Part shown: in pieces, positions 6,724 through 13,378 of the stretch | Numbering within the stretch: position 1 is the stretch's first letter | Layout: each line of letters starts with the position of its first letter | Source of the DNA: CAZPZR01 sp964591105 | GTDB taxonomy: Bacteria > Bacillota > Clostridia > Lachnospirales > Lachnospiraceae | Assembly (NCBI GenBank): GCA_964591105.1 | Contig: CAZPZR010000032.1 | Span: 1 to 20,179 of the forward strand | Direction: 5' to 3' | Length of the DNA stretch: 20,179 nucleotides | Notes under the pieces: model-generated | Databases searched by the model: none | The model's input: the letters and a program-made list of their open reading frames with translations, nothing else | What the model was told of the DNA's origin: nothing | Made by a program: the position numbers and the translations under genes

Positions 6724-8088
6724 TTATTCCCCTTTCTCTTCTGTATGTTCATCCTCAGTCGACCTCTCCTTGTGGATGTGTGTATAGCGGAAACGTCCGT
6801 ATTCATCCACATAACTCATCGGGTTATAATGTCTAGAATTTGTTGGAAGATTCTTCTTCTCCAACTTATCATTCAACAACATATCAACGATATAATAAAT
6901 CACTGCAAATGTTGGAACTCCCATTAACATTCCTGCAAATCCAAACAAACCTCCACCAAGCAAAATCGCTACGATTACCCAGAAAGAAGATAATCCTGTA
7001 GAGTTCCCAAGAATCTTCGGTCCCAGGATATTTCCATCAAACTGCTGTAAGAGCAGAACAAAGATGATAAAGTATAATCCTTTGATTGGATCATTTACAA
7101 TAATCAGAATTGCACTCGGAATTGCCCCGATAAATGGTCCAAAGAATGGAATGATATTCGTCACTCCTACGATTACACTAACAAGCACCGTATATGGCAT
7201 TCGCAAAATGCTCAGACAAATGAAGCAAAGCACACCAATAATTACAGAGTCAATAATCTTTCCAATAATAAATCCACCAAAGATTTCATTACTTTTTGTT
7301 GTTAAATGTAAGATCAAATTGGCATGTCTTGAACTGAAGATTGCATATACACTCTTCTTGCACTGGCGTGAAAATGTTTCTCTTCCAAACATAATATAAA
7401 CAGATATGATCACACCTATCAGCATGTCAAACAACTCGCTGAATACATTCAGTACTCCTTCTGTCAAGTTAGACATCACCTGGTTTACCTGATCCATAAA
7501 GTCTGTTCGCAGCCAATTCTGGAACATCGTTGTCCCTTCTTCTAACAATGTTTTCAATACACTTGTTGTTGCACTATCGGAAAACTTAAAGTTATTGATT
7601 CGATACATAGTGTAATTCAACTGATTTGGAAGTGTTACCACAAGTGTTTTAATACTGTTATACAATTCTGGAATCAGCAGATTACAAAGTAAAACAATCA
7701 CTGTAAATAAAAGAATCAAAGAAACTGCAATTCCTGTTCCTCTGGAAATCTTTTTGATTTTCTTCTTGTCACTCATTCGTTCTTCCAAAAATGGAATAAA
7801 ATATTGATCCACCTTCTTTACCAAAGGTGTCAGCAAATATGCAATGACGCATCCGTAGATTACTGGTTTCAACACATCATACACTTTTGCAAATGTCACC
7901 CGGACATTCGTCAATCTTAACAGTGCAAAGTAAAATATAATACTTGCAGCCACAACCAAAAATGCAGTCGCCCCACGATCAAACATCTTTCTTATCTTGG
8001 ATGTTCCCTGCTTTGCAAATGTTGGTTTCGCACTGTAGTAGGCGTTCTCTTGTTTTTCCGTTGTTTCCGTTACATTTTCTTCTCTCAT
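6724..8088 (-). CDS. AI-2E family (PF01594-type) membrane permease
   Basis: The 454-residue membrane protein has the layout of the AI-2E/YdiK/YtvI family: paired N-terminal membrane segments (about 38-60 and 72-90), a longer soluble region (about 150-215), then a cluster of C-terminal segments containing GVTNIIPFFGPFIGAIPS, a hallmark of the family. The C-terminal tail from about 410 is highly charged. The family includes putative autoinducer-2 exporters and sodium/proton antiporters, and most members have no proven substrate. It is the first gene of a unit with metA. AI-2 is a by-product of the methyl cycle, so a link with methionine metabolism is conceivable but unproven. The start has AAGAGG eight bases upstream. 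Confidence 0.88.
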   Translation of the reverse strand: MREENVTETTEKQENAYYSAKPTFAKQGTSKIRKMFDRGATAFLVVAASIIFYFALLRLTNVRVTFAKVYDVLKPVIYGCVIAYLLTPLVKKVDQYFIPFLEERMSDKKKIKKISRGTGIAVSLILLFTVIVLLCNLLIPELYNSIKTLVVTLPNQLNYTMYRINNFKFSDSATTSVLKTLLEEGTTMFQNWLRTDFMDQVNQVMSNLTEGVLNVFSELFDMLIGVIISVYIMFGRETFSRQCKKSVYAIFSSRHANLILHLTTKSNEIFGGFIIGKIIDSVIIGVLCFICLSILRMPYTVLVSVIVGVTNIIPFFGPFIGAIPSAILIIVNDPIKGLYFIIFVLLLQQFDGNILGPKILGNSTGLSSFWVIVAILLGGGLFGFAGMLMGVPTFAVIYYIVDMLLNDKLEKKNLPTNSRHYNPMSYVDEYGRFRYTHIHKERSTEDEHTEEKGE

Positions 8089-8119
8089 AACTAAACCTCT
8101 TCTTTTCGCAGATAGTTTA

Positions 8120-8148
8120 ATTATACTATTTGCATCATTTTACGTCAA
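8120..8148 (-). promoter_or_regulatory. Promoter of the AI-2E permease/metA operon
   Basis: A -35 TTGACG (8143-8148), a 17-bp spacer and a perfect -10 TATAAT (8120-8125) place the start near 8113, about 25 nt before the permease ATG. The leader is too short for a riboswitch. Confidence 0.88.
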
Positions 8149-8160
8149 CAACACGGACTT

Positions 8161-8191
8161 CAAAAAGAGGAAGCTTTTCCAAGCTTCCTCT
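8161..8191 (-). terminator. Terminator of the thrS/DUF1540 unit
   Basis: An 11-bp perfect stem (AGAGGAAGCTT with AAGCTTCCTCT, loop GGAA) is followed by five T on the minus strand. It starts about 12 bp after the DUF1540 stop codon, and the promoter of the next operon follows directly. Confidence 0.92.
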
Positions 8192-8203
8192 CTTCTTAAC
8201 ACT

Positions 8204-8524
8204 TTATTTGCATTGACACTTAAATGTTGCACATTCAGTCTGTTCGCTTCGACATGCATTACTTCCTTCAACACTGATTTTTCCAGCGCTGCACTTACAA
8301 TGATTGTTGTAAGTACATTCCTTCGCTTTGCAATCAATGTTGCTCATTGGAGAAGCCTCTCCAATCACATTTCCACAAGAATGTCCTTTTCTTTCTTCAA
8401 AGCTCTTGCAGCTGGTTCCAGATGCATCTTTTGCACGTTCCCCACCCACAGTAACATTATCAAGCGCACAGCAGAAATTTTTGTTGTGCAAACATGTCTG
8501 AACCGTACATTTTAATTCTGGCAT
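8204..8524 (-). CDS. Cysteine-rich protein with two DUF1540 domains
   Basis: The 106-residue protein contains 14 cysteines arranged as two related units, about 4-42 and 63-101. Each follows the DUF1540 pattern: Cys-x4-Cys, an Asn/Cys-rich turn, a VxVxG or ISVEG strand, then two or more cysteines ending in a phenylalanine. The spacing suggests metal binding, but no function is established for the family. There is no signal peptide or membrane segment, so it is presumably cytoplasmic. The ribosome binding site is very strong (AAGGAGG, about eight bases upstream), suggesting abundant translation. It starts 53 bp after the thrS stop with no terminator between, so at least part of its transcription may come from thrS. 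Confidence 0.85.
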   Translation of the reverse strand: MPELKCTVQTCLHNKNFCCALDNVTVGGERAKDASGTSCKSFEERKGHSCGNVIGEASPMSNIDCKAKECTYNNHCKCSAGKISVEGSNACRSEQTECATFKCQCK

Positions 8525-8577
8525 ATTCCTAACCTCCTTCTATTTTCTCAAGGTTAGTATGCCACCGTTCTTACATT

Positions 8578-10506
8578 TTATTCTGCGTCTTTTACAACTT
8601 CTCTGATTGTCTTAGCATCAATTTCTTCTTTGATTGCTGCAACAAATTCTTCGATAGATTTCTGTCCTTCGTCTCCTGCGAAGCGACTTCTTACAGATAC
8701 GAGACCAGCTTCTTCTTCTTTTGCTCCCACAACAAGCATGTATGGAATCTTGTTCATCTGAGCTTCACGAATCTTGTAACCAATCTTTTCTGCTCTTGTA
8801 TCGATCTCTGCACGAATTCCAGCTTCATCCAATGCTGCAAGTACTTTCTGTCCATATTCCATGTATTTGTCAGAAATTGGAAGTACTTTTACCTGTACTG
8901 GAGATAACCATGTTGGGAATGCTCCTGCAAAGTGTTCGATCAAGATACCGATGAAACGTTCTACAGATCCGAATGCTACACGGTGAATCATAACTGGACG
9001 ATGTTTTTCTCCATCTGCACCTGTATATTCCAGATCAAATCTCTGTGGCATCTGCATATCAAGCTGGATTGTTCCACACTGCCATGTTCTTCCGATAGAG
9101 TCTTCCAAGTGGAAGTCAATCTTAGGACCATAGAATGCTCCGTCTCCTTCGTTTACGATGTAATCTAATCCAAGGTCATCTAATGCTCCTCTTAATCCGT
9201 CTGTTGCGATTGCCCAATCTTCATCACTTCCCATGCTGTCTTCTGGACGTGTAGAAAGTTCTACATGATATTTGAATCCAAATAATTTGTATACAGAGTC
9301 AATCAATGTTGCAACACCTTTGATTTCATCACGAATCTGTTCTGGTGTCATGAAGATATGTGCATCATCCTGGTTGAAGCATCTTACACGCATCAATCCG
9401 TGAAGCTGTCCTGATTTTTCATGACGGTGAACAAGACCAATCTCAGCTGCACGAAGTGGGAGGTCTTTGTATGAATGTGGTTCTGCTTTGTATACAAGCA
9501 TTCCACCTGGACAGTTCATTGGTTTTACTGCATAGTCTTCTCCATCGATCACTGTTGCATACATGTTATCTTTGTAGTGATCCCAGTGTCCAGAGTTTTC
9601 CCAAAGGTGTCTGTTTAAGATGATTGGTGTAGAGATTTCTACATAACCAGCTTTTTTATGGAGTTCTCTCCAGTATTCTAACAATGTGTTCTTAAGAACC
9701 ATTCCCTTTGGAAGGAAGAATGGGAATCCTGGACCTTCTTCTGTCATCATGAATAATCCAAGTTCTCTTCCTAATTTTCTATGGTCACGTTTTCTTGCTT
9801 CTTCCATCATGTGCAGATATTCTTCAAGTTCTGCTTTCTTTGGATATGCTACACCGTAAATTCTTGTGAGCATCTTGTTCTTTTCATTTCCTCTCCAGTA
9901 TGCGCCAGCAAGGCTTGTCAGTTTGAATGCTTTTACAGCTTTTGTAGACATTAAGTGTGGTCCTGCACAAAGGTCTGTAAATTCTCCCTGGCTGTAGAAA
10001 CTGATTTCTGCATCTTCTGGAAGATCTTCGATCAATTCTACTTTATATGGTTCTTCTTTTTCTTTGAAATATGCGATTGCATCTTCTCTAGATTTTGTAA
10101 ATCTTTCTAATGGAAGATTTTCTTTTACGATTTTTTTCATCTCTGCTTCAATCTTTTCAAGATCATCTGCAACAAATGGTGTTTCTCTGTCTAAGTCATA
10201 GTAGAATCCATTGTCAATAGATGGTCCAATTGCAAGCTTTGTATCTGGGTACAGACGTTTGATTGCCTGAGCCATGATATGAGATGCTGTATGGTTAAAT
10301 GCACCTTTTCCATCTTCAGAATCAAAAGTGAGAATTTCTAATTCACTGTCTTTGTCAACCACTGTACGAAGATCTACTACTTCTCCATCCAGTTTTGCAG
10401 AAGTCGCTACTCTTGCAAGTCCTTCGCTAATATCTTTTGCGATGTCAATGATTGCCATTTCCTGTGCGTATTCTTTGCAAGATCCGTCTTTCAATGTAAT
10501 TTTCAT
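8578..10506 (-). CDS. thrS: Threonyl-tRNA synthetase
   Basis: ThrRS charges tRNA-Thr in the cytoplasm. From the ATG at 10506 the protein has 642 residues, matching E. coli ThrRS. An ATG three codons upstream (10515) is not used here because the GAGAGG site would be only two to three bases away, against 11 for the chosen start. Domains: TGS (1-60), editing domain with His72 and His76 (HTASH) plus Cys180 and His184 (CAGPH), class II core with zinc ligands Cys332 (MNCPGG), His383 (DDAHIF) and His508 (MIHRVA), and the anticodon-binding domain from about 540. All key residues are present, so aminoacylation and serine editing should be intact. It lies behind a threonine T-box leader. Confidence 0.97.
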   Translation of the reverse strand: MKITLKDGSCKEYAQEMAIIDIAKDISEGLARVATSAKLDGEVVDLRTVVDKDSELEILTFDSEDGKGAFNHTASHIMAQAIKRLYPDTKLAIGPSIDNGFYYDLDRETPFVADDLEKIEAEMKKIVKENLPLERFTKSREDAIAYFKEKEEPYKVELIEDLPEDAEISFYSQGEFTDLCAGPHLMSTKAVKAFKLTSLAGAYWRGNEKNKMLTRIYGVAYPKKAELEEYLHMMEEARKRDHRKLGRELGLFMMTEEGPGFPFFLPKGMVLKNTLLEYWRELHKKAGYVEISTPIILNRHLWENSGHWDHYKDNMYATVIDGEDYAVKPMNCPGGMLVYKAEPHSYKDLPLRAAEIGLVHRHEKSGQLHGLMRVRCFNQDDAHIFMTPEQIRDEIKGVATLIDSVYKLFGFKYHVELSTRPEDSMGSDEDWAIATDGLRGALDDLGLDYIVNEGDGAFYGPKIDFHLEDSIGRTWQCGTIQLDMQMPQRFDLEYTGADGEKHRPVMIHRVAFGSVERFIGILIEHFAGAFPTWLSPVQVKVLPISDKYMEYGQKVLAALDEAGIRAEIDTRAEKIGYKIREAQMNKIPYMLVVGAKEEEAGLVSVRSRFAGDEGQKSIEEFVAAIKEEIDAKTIREVVKDAE

Positions 10507-10579
10507 AATGCACATTTCCTCTCTTTTCTTAAATTCACTTAACTTTGAACTACCTGTGAAAGTATCTCTTTCAGATAAA

Positions 10580-10614
10580 ATAAAAACGCCCCTTACAGTT
10601 TAAAACTGTAAGGG
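10580..10614 (-). terminator. Leader terminator of the thrS T-box
   Basis: A 12-bp perfect stem (CCCTTACAGTTT with AAACTGTAAGGG, arms 10603-10614 and 10590-10601 on the plus strand) is followed on the minus strand by GCGTTTTTATTTT. The CCCT at its 5' edge can pair instead with AGGG of the T-box core, which is the expected antiterminator switch. Confidence 0.93.
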
Positions 10615-10825
10615 ACGAGTATCTCATAACTCGCGGTTCCACCCTGTTTGTAACGGCAAATGCCGAACCACTCATTCATGATGATAACGGAATCACCGGA
10701 CTGTTTTGCAGTCACTCAGAGGTAGTCTTCAGAAGGTTCCAAAATAAGAAGCTTTCAGCCGCTGGCTTCTCTCTCTGCGATTTCTTTCCCAACTTACTCG
10801 TCTCGTCAACGTGTTGTCATATATG
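10580..10825 (-). promoter_or_regulatory. T-box leader RNA, threonine specifier (ACT)
   Basis: This tRNA-sensing leader controls thrS. It has the AGTA strand (about 10795-10798), AGAGAG motif (about 10770-10776), the 3' specifier strand GAAGACTACCTCTGAG and the core AGGGTGGAACCGCG (about 10632-10645). The specifier is ACT, a threonine codon, which agrees with the downstream gene. The TGGN base is A, which would pair with discriminator U73; the tRNA-Thr at the right edge of this window has U73. That tRNA has anticodon GGU, so it would read ACT through a G-U wobble. Confidence 0.95.
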
Positions 10826-10831
10826 TTTTGT

Positions 10832-10860
10832 ATTATAACACTCGAAATTATCTTCCGCAA
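10832..10860 (-). promoter_or_regulatory. Promoter of the thrS T-box leader
   Basis: A -35 TTGCGG (10855-10860), a 17-bp spacer and a perfect -10 TATAAT (10832-10837) place the start near 10825. The -35 box lies inside the last codons of the upstream SEC-C gene (stop at 10848), so there is no room for a terminator between the two units. Confidence 0.8.
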
Positions 10861-11354
10861 CACTTTTTGTATTTTTTCCCTGAACCACATGGGCATGGAT
10901 CGTTACGTCCAACTTTTTTCTCTTTACGAACAGTTGTAGATTCTTTCTGTTCTTTGTAAAGTTTCTTTAATTCTTCTTCAGAATAGATTTCTTTCCACTG
11001 TGGAAGTTCATATAACCAGTCAGCTTTTGCAGCTACCATGTTCTTATATAACTTTTCTTTATCAAATGCAAGGCTTACAACTGTATCTTCATCCATTGTT
11101 TCGATTGGGTTTGCTTCTTTCAAACTTTCATCGATTCCATCAAGGAAACCTACCATTGTAAGAACTTCCTGTCCATATTTTTCAGCTAATTCTTTTACAG
11201 TTCCTTTTACTTCTTCGTCTGGATTTGTAAGAAGCTGTTCATAGATTTCTTTTTCAATCTGGAAGTAAGATCCCCAGAACTGCTGAAGCTGTCCTCTGTC
11301 TGCGCTTTCGTTATATGCAATATCTCTCCACTGCTCTAATAATGTACGACTCAT
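10848..11354 (-). CDS. SEC-C zinc-knuckle domain protein
   Basis: The 168-residue, mostly helical protein ends in a SEC-C metal-binding knuckle, CPCGSGKKYKKCC, with Cys154, Cys156, Cys165 and Cys166. This knuckle is the same kind as at the SecA C-terminus, where it binds zinc and SecB. The first 140 residues are acidic and helical and match no family I can name. It may be a SecA-knuckle-like adaptor, but that is inference. The start has AAAGGAG nine bases upstream. Its promoter overlaps the divergent promoter of the small membrane protein at 11460. Confidence 0.85.
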   Translation of the reverse strand: MSRTLLEQWRDIAYNESADRGQLQQFWGSYFQIEKEIYEQLLTNPDEEVKGTVKELAEKYGQEVLTMVGFLDGIDESLKEANPIETMDEDTVVSLAFDKEKLYKNMVAAKADWLYELPQWKEIYSEEELKKLYKEQKESTTVRKEKKVGRNDPCPCGSGKKYKKCCGR

Positions 11355-11381
11355 ATTTCTATACTCCTTTGTATGTATTCA

Positions 11382-11410
11382 TTGCAATTTTTGTTTGCCC
11401 TTTATATAAT
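11382..11410 (+). promoter_or_regulatory. Promoter of the small membrane protein gene
   Basis: A -35 TTGCAA (11382-11387), a 17-bp spacer and a perfect -10 TATAAT (11405-11410) give a start near 11417. The first bases of the transcript would form a 5-bp hairpin, CGGAC-GAA-GTCCG, at 11420-11432. The -10 box shares 3 bp with the -10 box of the minus-strand promoter for the SEC-C gene. Confidence 0.8.
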
Positions 11411-11436
11411 ATACCTTATCGGACGAAGTCCGTCAA
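11408..11436 (-). promoter_or_regulatory. Promoter of the SEC-C gene
   Basis: A -35 TTGACG (11431-11436), a 17-bp spacer and a -10 TATATT (11408-11413) give a start near 11401, about 47 nt before the SEC-C ATG. The CGGAC-GAA-GTCCG inverted repeat (11420-11432) fills most of its spacer and touches the -35 box. Confidence 0.8.
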
Positions 11437-11459
11437 TAAAAGAAGTAAAGGATGAATTT

Positions 11460-11690
11460 ATGAAAAATACAAAACGTATTCTGGCAGGTCTTGGTGCGCT
11501 CCTGCTTTTTGGTCTTTATCTTGCAGCACTGATCTTTGCACTGATTGATCATCCATTGGCTGGGAAGCTTCTGATGTCTTCCATTCTGGGCACAGTTGTG
11601 ATTCCATGCATCATCTATGGTTATCTGTTATTCTGCAAAGTTACGAAGAACGACGACGAGGATGAATCCTCTACAGGGAAAATGCAGTAA
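11460..11690 (+). CDS. Small membrane protein of unknown function
   Basis: The start at 11460 is chosen because AAAGGA lies eight bases upstream and because the promoter at 11382-11410 starts transcription near 11417, past the in-frame ATG at 11373. The 76-residue product has a short basic N-terminus (MKNTKR), two hydrophobic segments (about 7-27 and 36-57) separated by a short loop, and a charged acidic tail (KNDDEDESS). This predicts a two-pass membrane hairpin with both ends in the cytoplasm. No family is recognised. It is one of only two plus-strand genes in the window, and its last 20 bases overlap the end of a convergent small gene. Confidence 0.7.
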   Translation: MKNTKRILAGLGALLLFGLYLAALIFALIDHPLAGKLLMSSILGTVVIPCIIYGYLLFCKVTKNDDEDESSTGKMQ

Positions 11691-11826
11691 AGATCCATGC
11701 TGCATTTTCTTTTATTATTTCTTCCATCTGCGGATTCTGTCGTTTTTTCCTGCTTTCTTTTCGTTTCAACAAGTACTCTTCCATTTGCATTGTTTCTGGA
11801 TATTTTCGTTCAATTGTAGGACTCAT
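11671..11826 (-). CDS. Short charged protein, 51 residues, unknown function
   Basis: This open frame has a textbook ribosome binding site (GGAGG, eight bases before the ATG) and an upstream TATAAT at 11865-11870, though the -35 region is weak. The purA terminator lies just upstream, so it would be its own unit. The product begins MSPTIERKYPETMQMEEYLL; residues 21-40 are highly basic then acidic, and the end (AAWIFTAFSL) is hydrophobic. It resembles no family I know. The gene runs tail to tail into the plus-strand membrane-protein gene, overlapping it by 20 bp. Its last 10 codons are antisense to that gene's terminator hairpin. No separate terminator is seen for it. Confidence 0.55.
   Translation of the reverse strand: MSPTIERKYPETMQMEEYLLKRKESRKKRQNPQMEEIIKENAAWIFTAFSL
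11678..11720 (+). terminator. Terminator of the small membrane protein gene
   Basis: A 10-bp perfect stem (GAAAATGCAG, 11678-11687, with CTGCATTTTC, 11700-11709) is followed by TTTTATTATTT on the plus strand. The stop codon of the membrane-protein gene lies in its 12-base loop. The same DNA codes for the C-terminus of the minus-strand small gene; there is no T run on that strand. Confidence 0.75.
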
Positions 11827-11893
11827 TTTATAACCTCCGACTTATAATTTCTTCTCGCCTTATTATTATATGAATCCATTCTGAAAATATGAT

Positions 11894-11925
11894 AAAAAAA
11901 GAATGCCATCTCTCGACAGCATTCT
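11894..11925 (-). terminator. Terminator of purA
   Basis: A stem AGAATGC/GCATTCT extended by four inner pairs (two of them G-U) around a GAGA tetraloop is followed by seven T on the minus strand. It starts about 11 bp after the purA stop codon. Confidence 0.88.
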
Positions 11926-11935
11926 CTCTATCTTC

Positions 11936-13210
11936 TTATCTGAAAATAATATCTTCTCTTCCTGGTCCGTTAGAAACCATTGTGATTGGGTATCCAATTT
12001 CTTTCTCAACAAATTCGATGTAGTTGCGGCAGTTTTCTGGAAGTTCTTCGTATGTTTTAATTCCACGAATATCACACTTCCATCCTGGAAGAGTCTTCAG
12101 TACTGGTTTTGCTTTTTCCAAAAGGTGTGTTGGTGGGAAGTCTGTTGTTACAGTTCCATCAATTTCATATCCAACACATACTGGAATCTCATCCAAGTAT
12201 CCAAGTACATCTAATACTGTAAACGCTACATCTGTTGTACCCTGTACACGGCATCCGTACTTAGATGCTACACAGTCGAACCATCCCATACGTCTTGGAC
12301 GACCTGTTGTTGCACCAAATTCTCCGCCGTCTCCACCACGTTTGCGAAGTTCATCTGCTTCTTCTCCGAAGATTTCACTTACAAACGCACCAGCACCTAC
12401 TGCACTGGAGTATGCCTTACATACTGTGATAACCTGCTTAATTTCATATGGTGGTACACCTGCACCAATTGCACCATAACCTGCCAATGTAGAAGAAGAT
12501 GTAACCATAGGGTAAATTCCATGGTCTGGATCTTTCAGAGAACCAAGCTGTCCTTCCAAAAGAATATTCTTTCCTTCTTTCATTGCATTGTGAAGGTATA
12601 ATCCTGTATCGCATACAAATGGTTCTACCATTTTCTTATATTCCTGTAACTCATTGTAGAGATCTTCTGGCTGAATAAGTGGTTTATGATAAAGATGTTC
12701 TAACAGTACATTCTTCTGTTCTGCAACACGAACTACTTTTTCTTTCAATAATTCATCATCAAAAAGTTCGCTTACCTGGAAACCAATCTTCGCAAATTTA
12801 TCTGAATAAAATGGCGCGATTCCAGACTTTGTAGAACCAAAAGACTTTCCTGCAAGTCTTTCTTCTTCATATGCATCAAAGTTTTTGTGGTAAGACATAA
12901 CGATCTGTGCACGGTCAGATACTAAAATCTTTGGCATCGGAACGTCTCTATCCACGATAGACTGTACTTCTTTGAAAAGTACTGGAATATCGAGTGCTAC
13001 ACCATTTCCAATAATGCTTGTTGTATGATCATAGAACACACCTGATGGTAAGGTATGAAGCGCAAATTTTCCATAGTTATTAATAATTGTATGTCCAGCG
13101 TTTGCTCCTCCCTGGAAACGAACAATGATATCTGCCTCCTGTGCGAGCATATCAGTAATTTTGCCTTTTCCCTCGTCGCCCCAGTTAGCGCCTACTACTG
13201 CTTTTACCAT
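11936..13210 (-). CDS. purA: Adenylosuccinate synthetase
   Basis: PurA joins IMP and aspartate with GTP in the first committed step to AMP. The start at 13210 is preceded by AGGAGG eight bases upstream and gives 424 residues, the usual family size; the open frame extends 40 codons further but those residues are not homologous. The GTP loop GDEGKGK is at 11-17, with the catalytic Asp12 and His40 (GGANAGH) corresponding to Asp13 and His41 of the E. coli enzyme. The family segments TTGRPRRMGWFD and the C-terminal NGPGRED are present. It is monocistronic, with its own promoter and terminator. No purine riboswitch or clear PurR box was seen in the leader. Confidence 0.97.
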   Translation of the reverse strand: MVKAVVGANWGDEGKGKITDMLAQEADIIVRFQGGANAGHTIINNYGKFALHTLPSGVFYDHTTSIIGNGVALDIPVLFKEVQSIVDRDVPMPKILVSDRAQIVMSYHKNFDAYEEERLAGKSFGSTKSGIAPFYSDKFAKIGFQVSELFDDELLKEKVVRVAEQKNVLLEHLYHKPLIQPEDLYNELQEYKKMVEPFVCDTGLYLHNAMKEGKNILLEGQLGSLKDPDHGIYPMVTSSSTLAGYGAIGAGVPPYEIKQVITVCKAYSSAVGAGAFVSEIFGEEADELRKRGGDGGEFGATTGRPRRMGWFDCVASKYGCRVQGTTDVAFTVLDVLGYLDEIPVCVGYEIDGTVTTDFPPTHLLEKAKPVLKTLPGWKCDIRGIKTYEELPENCRNYIEFVEKEIGYPITMVSNGPGREDIIFR

Positions 13211-13278
13211 AGTAATTCCTCCTGTGTCACCTGCGTGACTGCTTATTTCATTAACAGTTTCTCTTAAAACCACTAAAA

Positions 13279-13307
13279 AGTATACTATATTTTTCTTTCT
13301 ATGTAAA
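13279..13307 (-). promoter_or_regulatory. Promoter of purA
   Basis: A -35 TTTACA (13302-13307), a 17-bp spacer and a -10 TATACT (13279-13284) place the start near 13272, with a leader of about 62 nt. The leader holds a GTCAC-GCAG-GTGAC hairpin (13226-13239) ending two bases before the AGGAGG. Confidence 0.78.
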
Positions 13308-13378
13308 TCTATTTTTTCACCAGTTCTCATGCACTTTTTCAGGAAAAAACCTCGAATTTGTCAAAGAAATAGCCTCTT

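Noticed and set aside
8140..8337. 65-residue minus-strand frame across the DUF1540 gene end
   Set aside because: It reads through the 8161-8191 terminator and is a shadow of the DUF1540 frame.
13211..13330. Forty extra N-terminal codons on purA
   Set aside because: They cross the purA promoter and leader, have no homology to PurA, and the AGGAGG fits only the ATG at 13210.
13211..13378. Purine riboswitch or PurR box before purA, and SAM riboswitch before metA
   Set aside because: The purA leader is about 62 nt and the permease/metA leader about 25 nt; neither contains the conserved cores of these elements.
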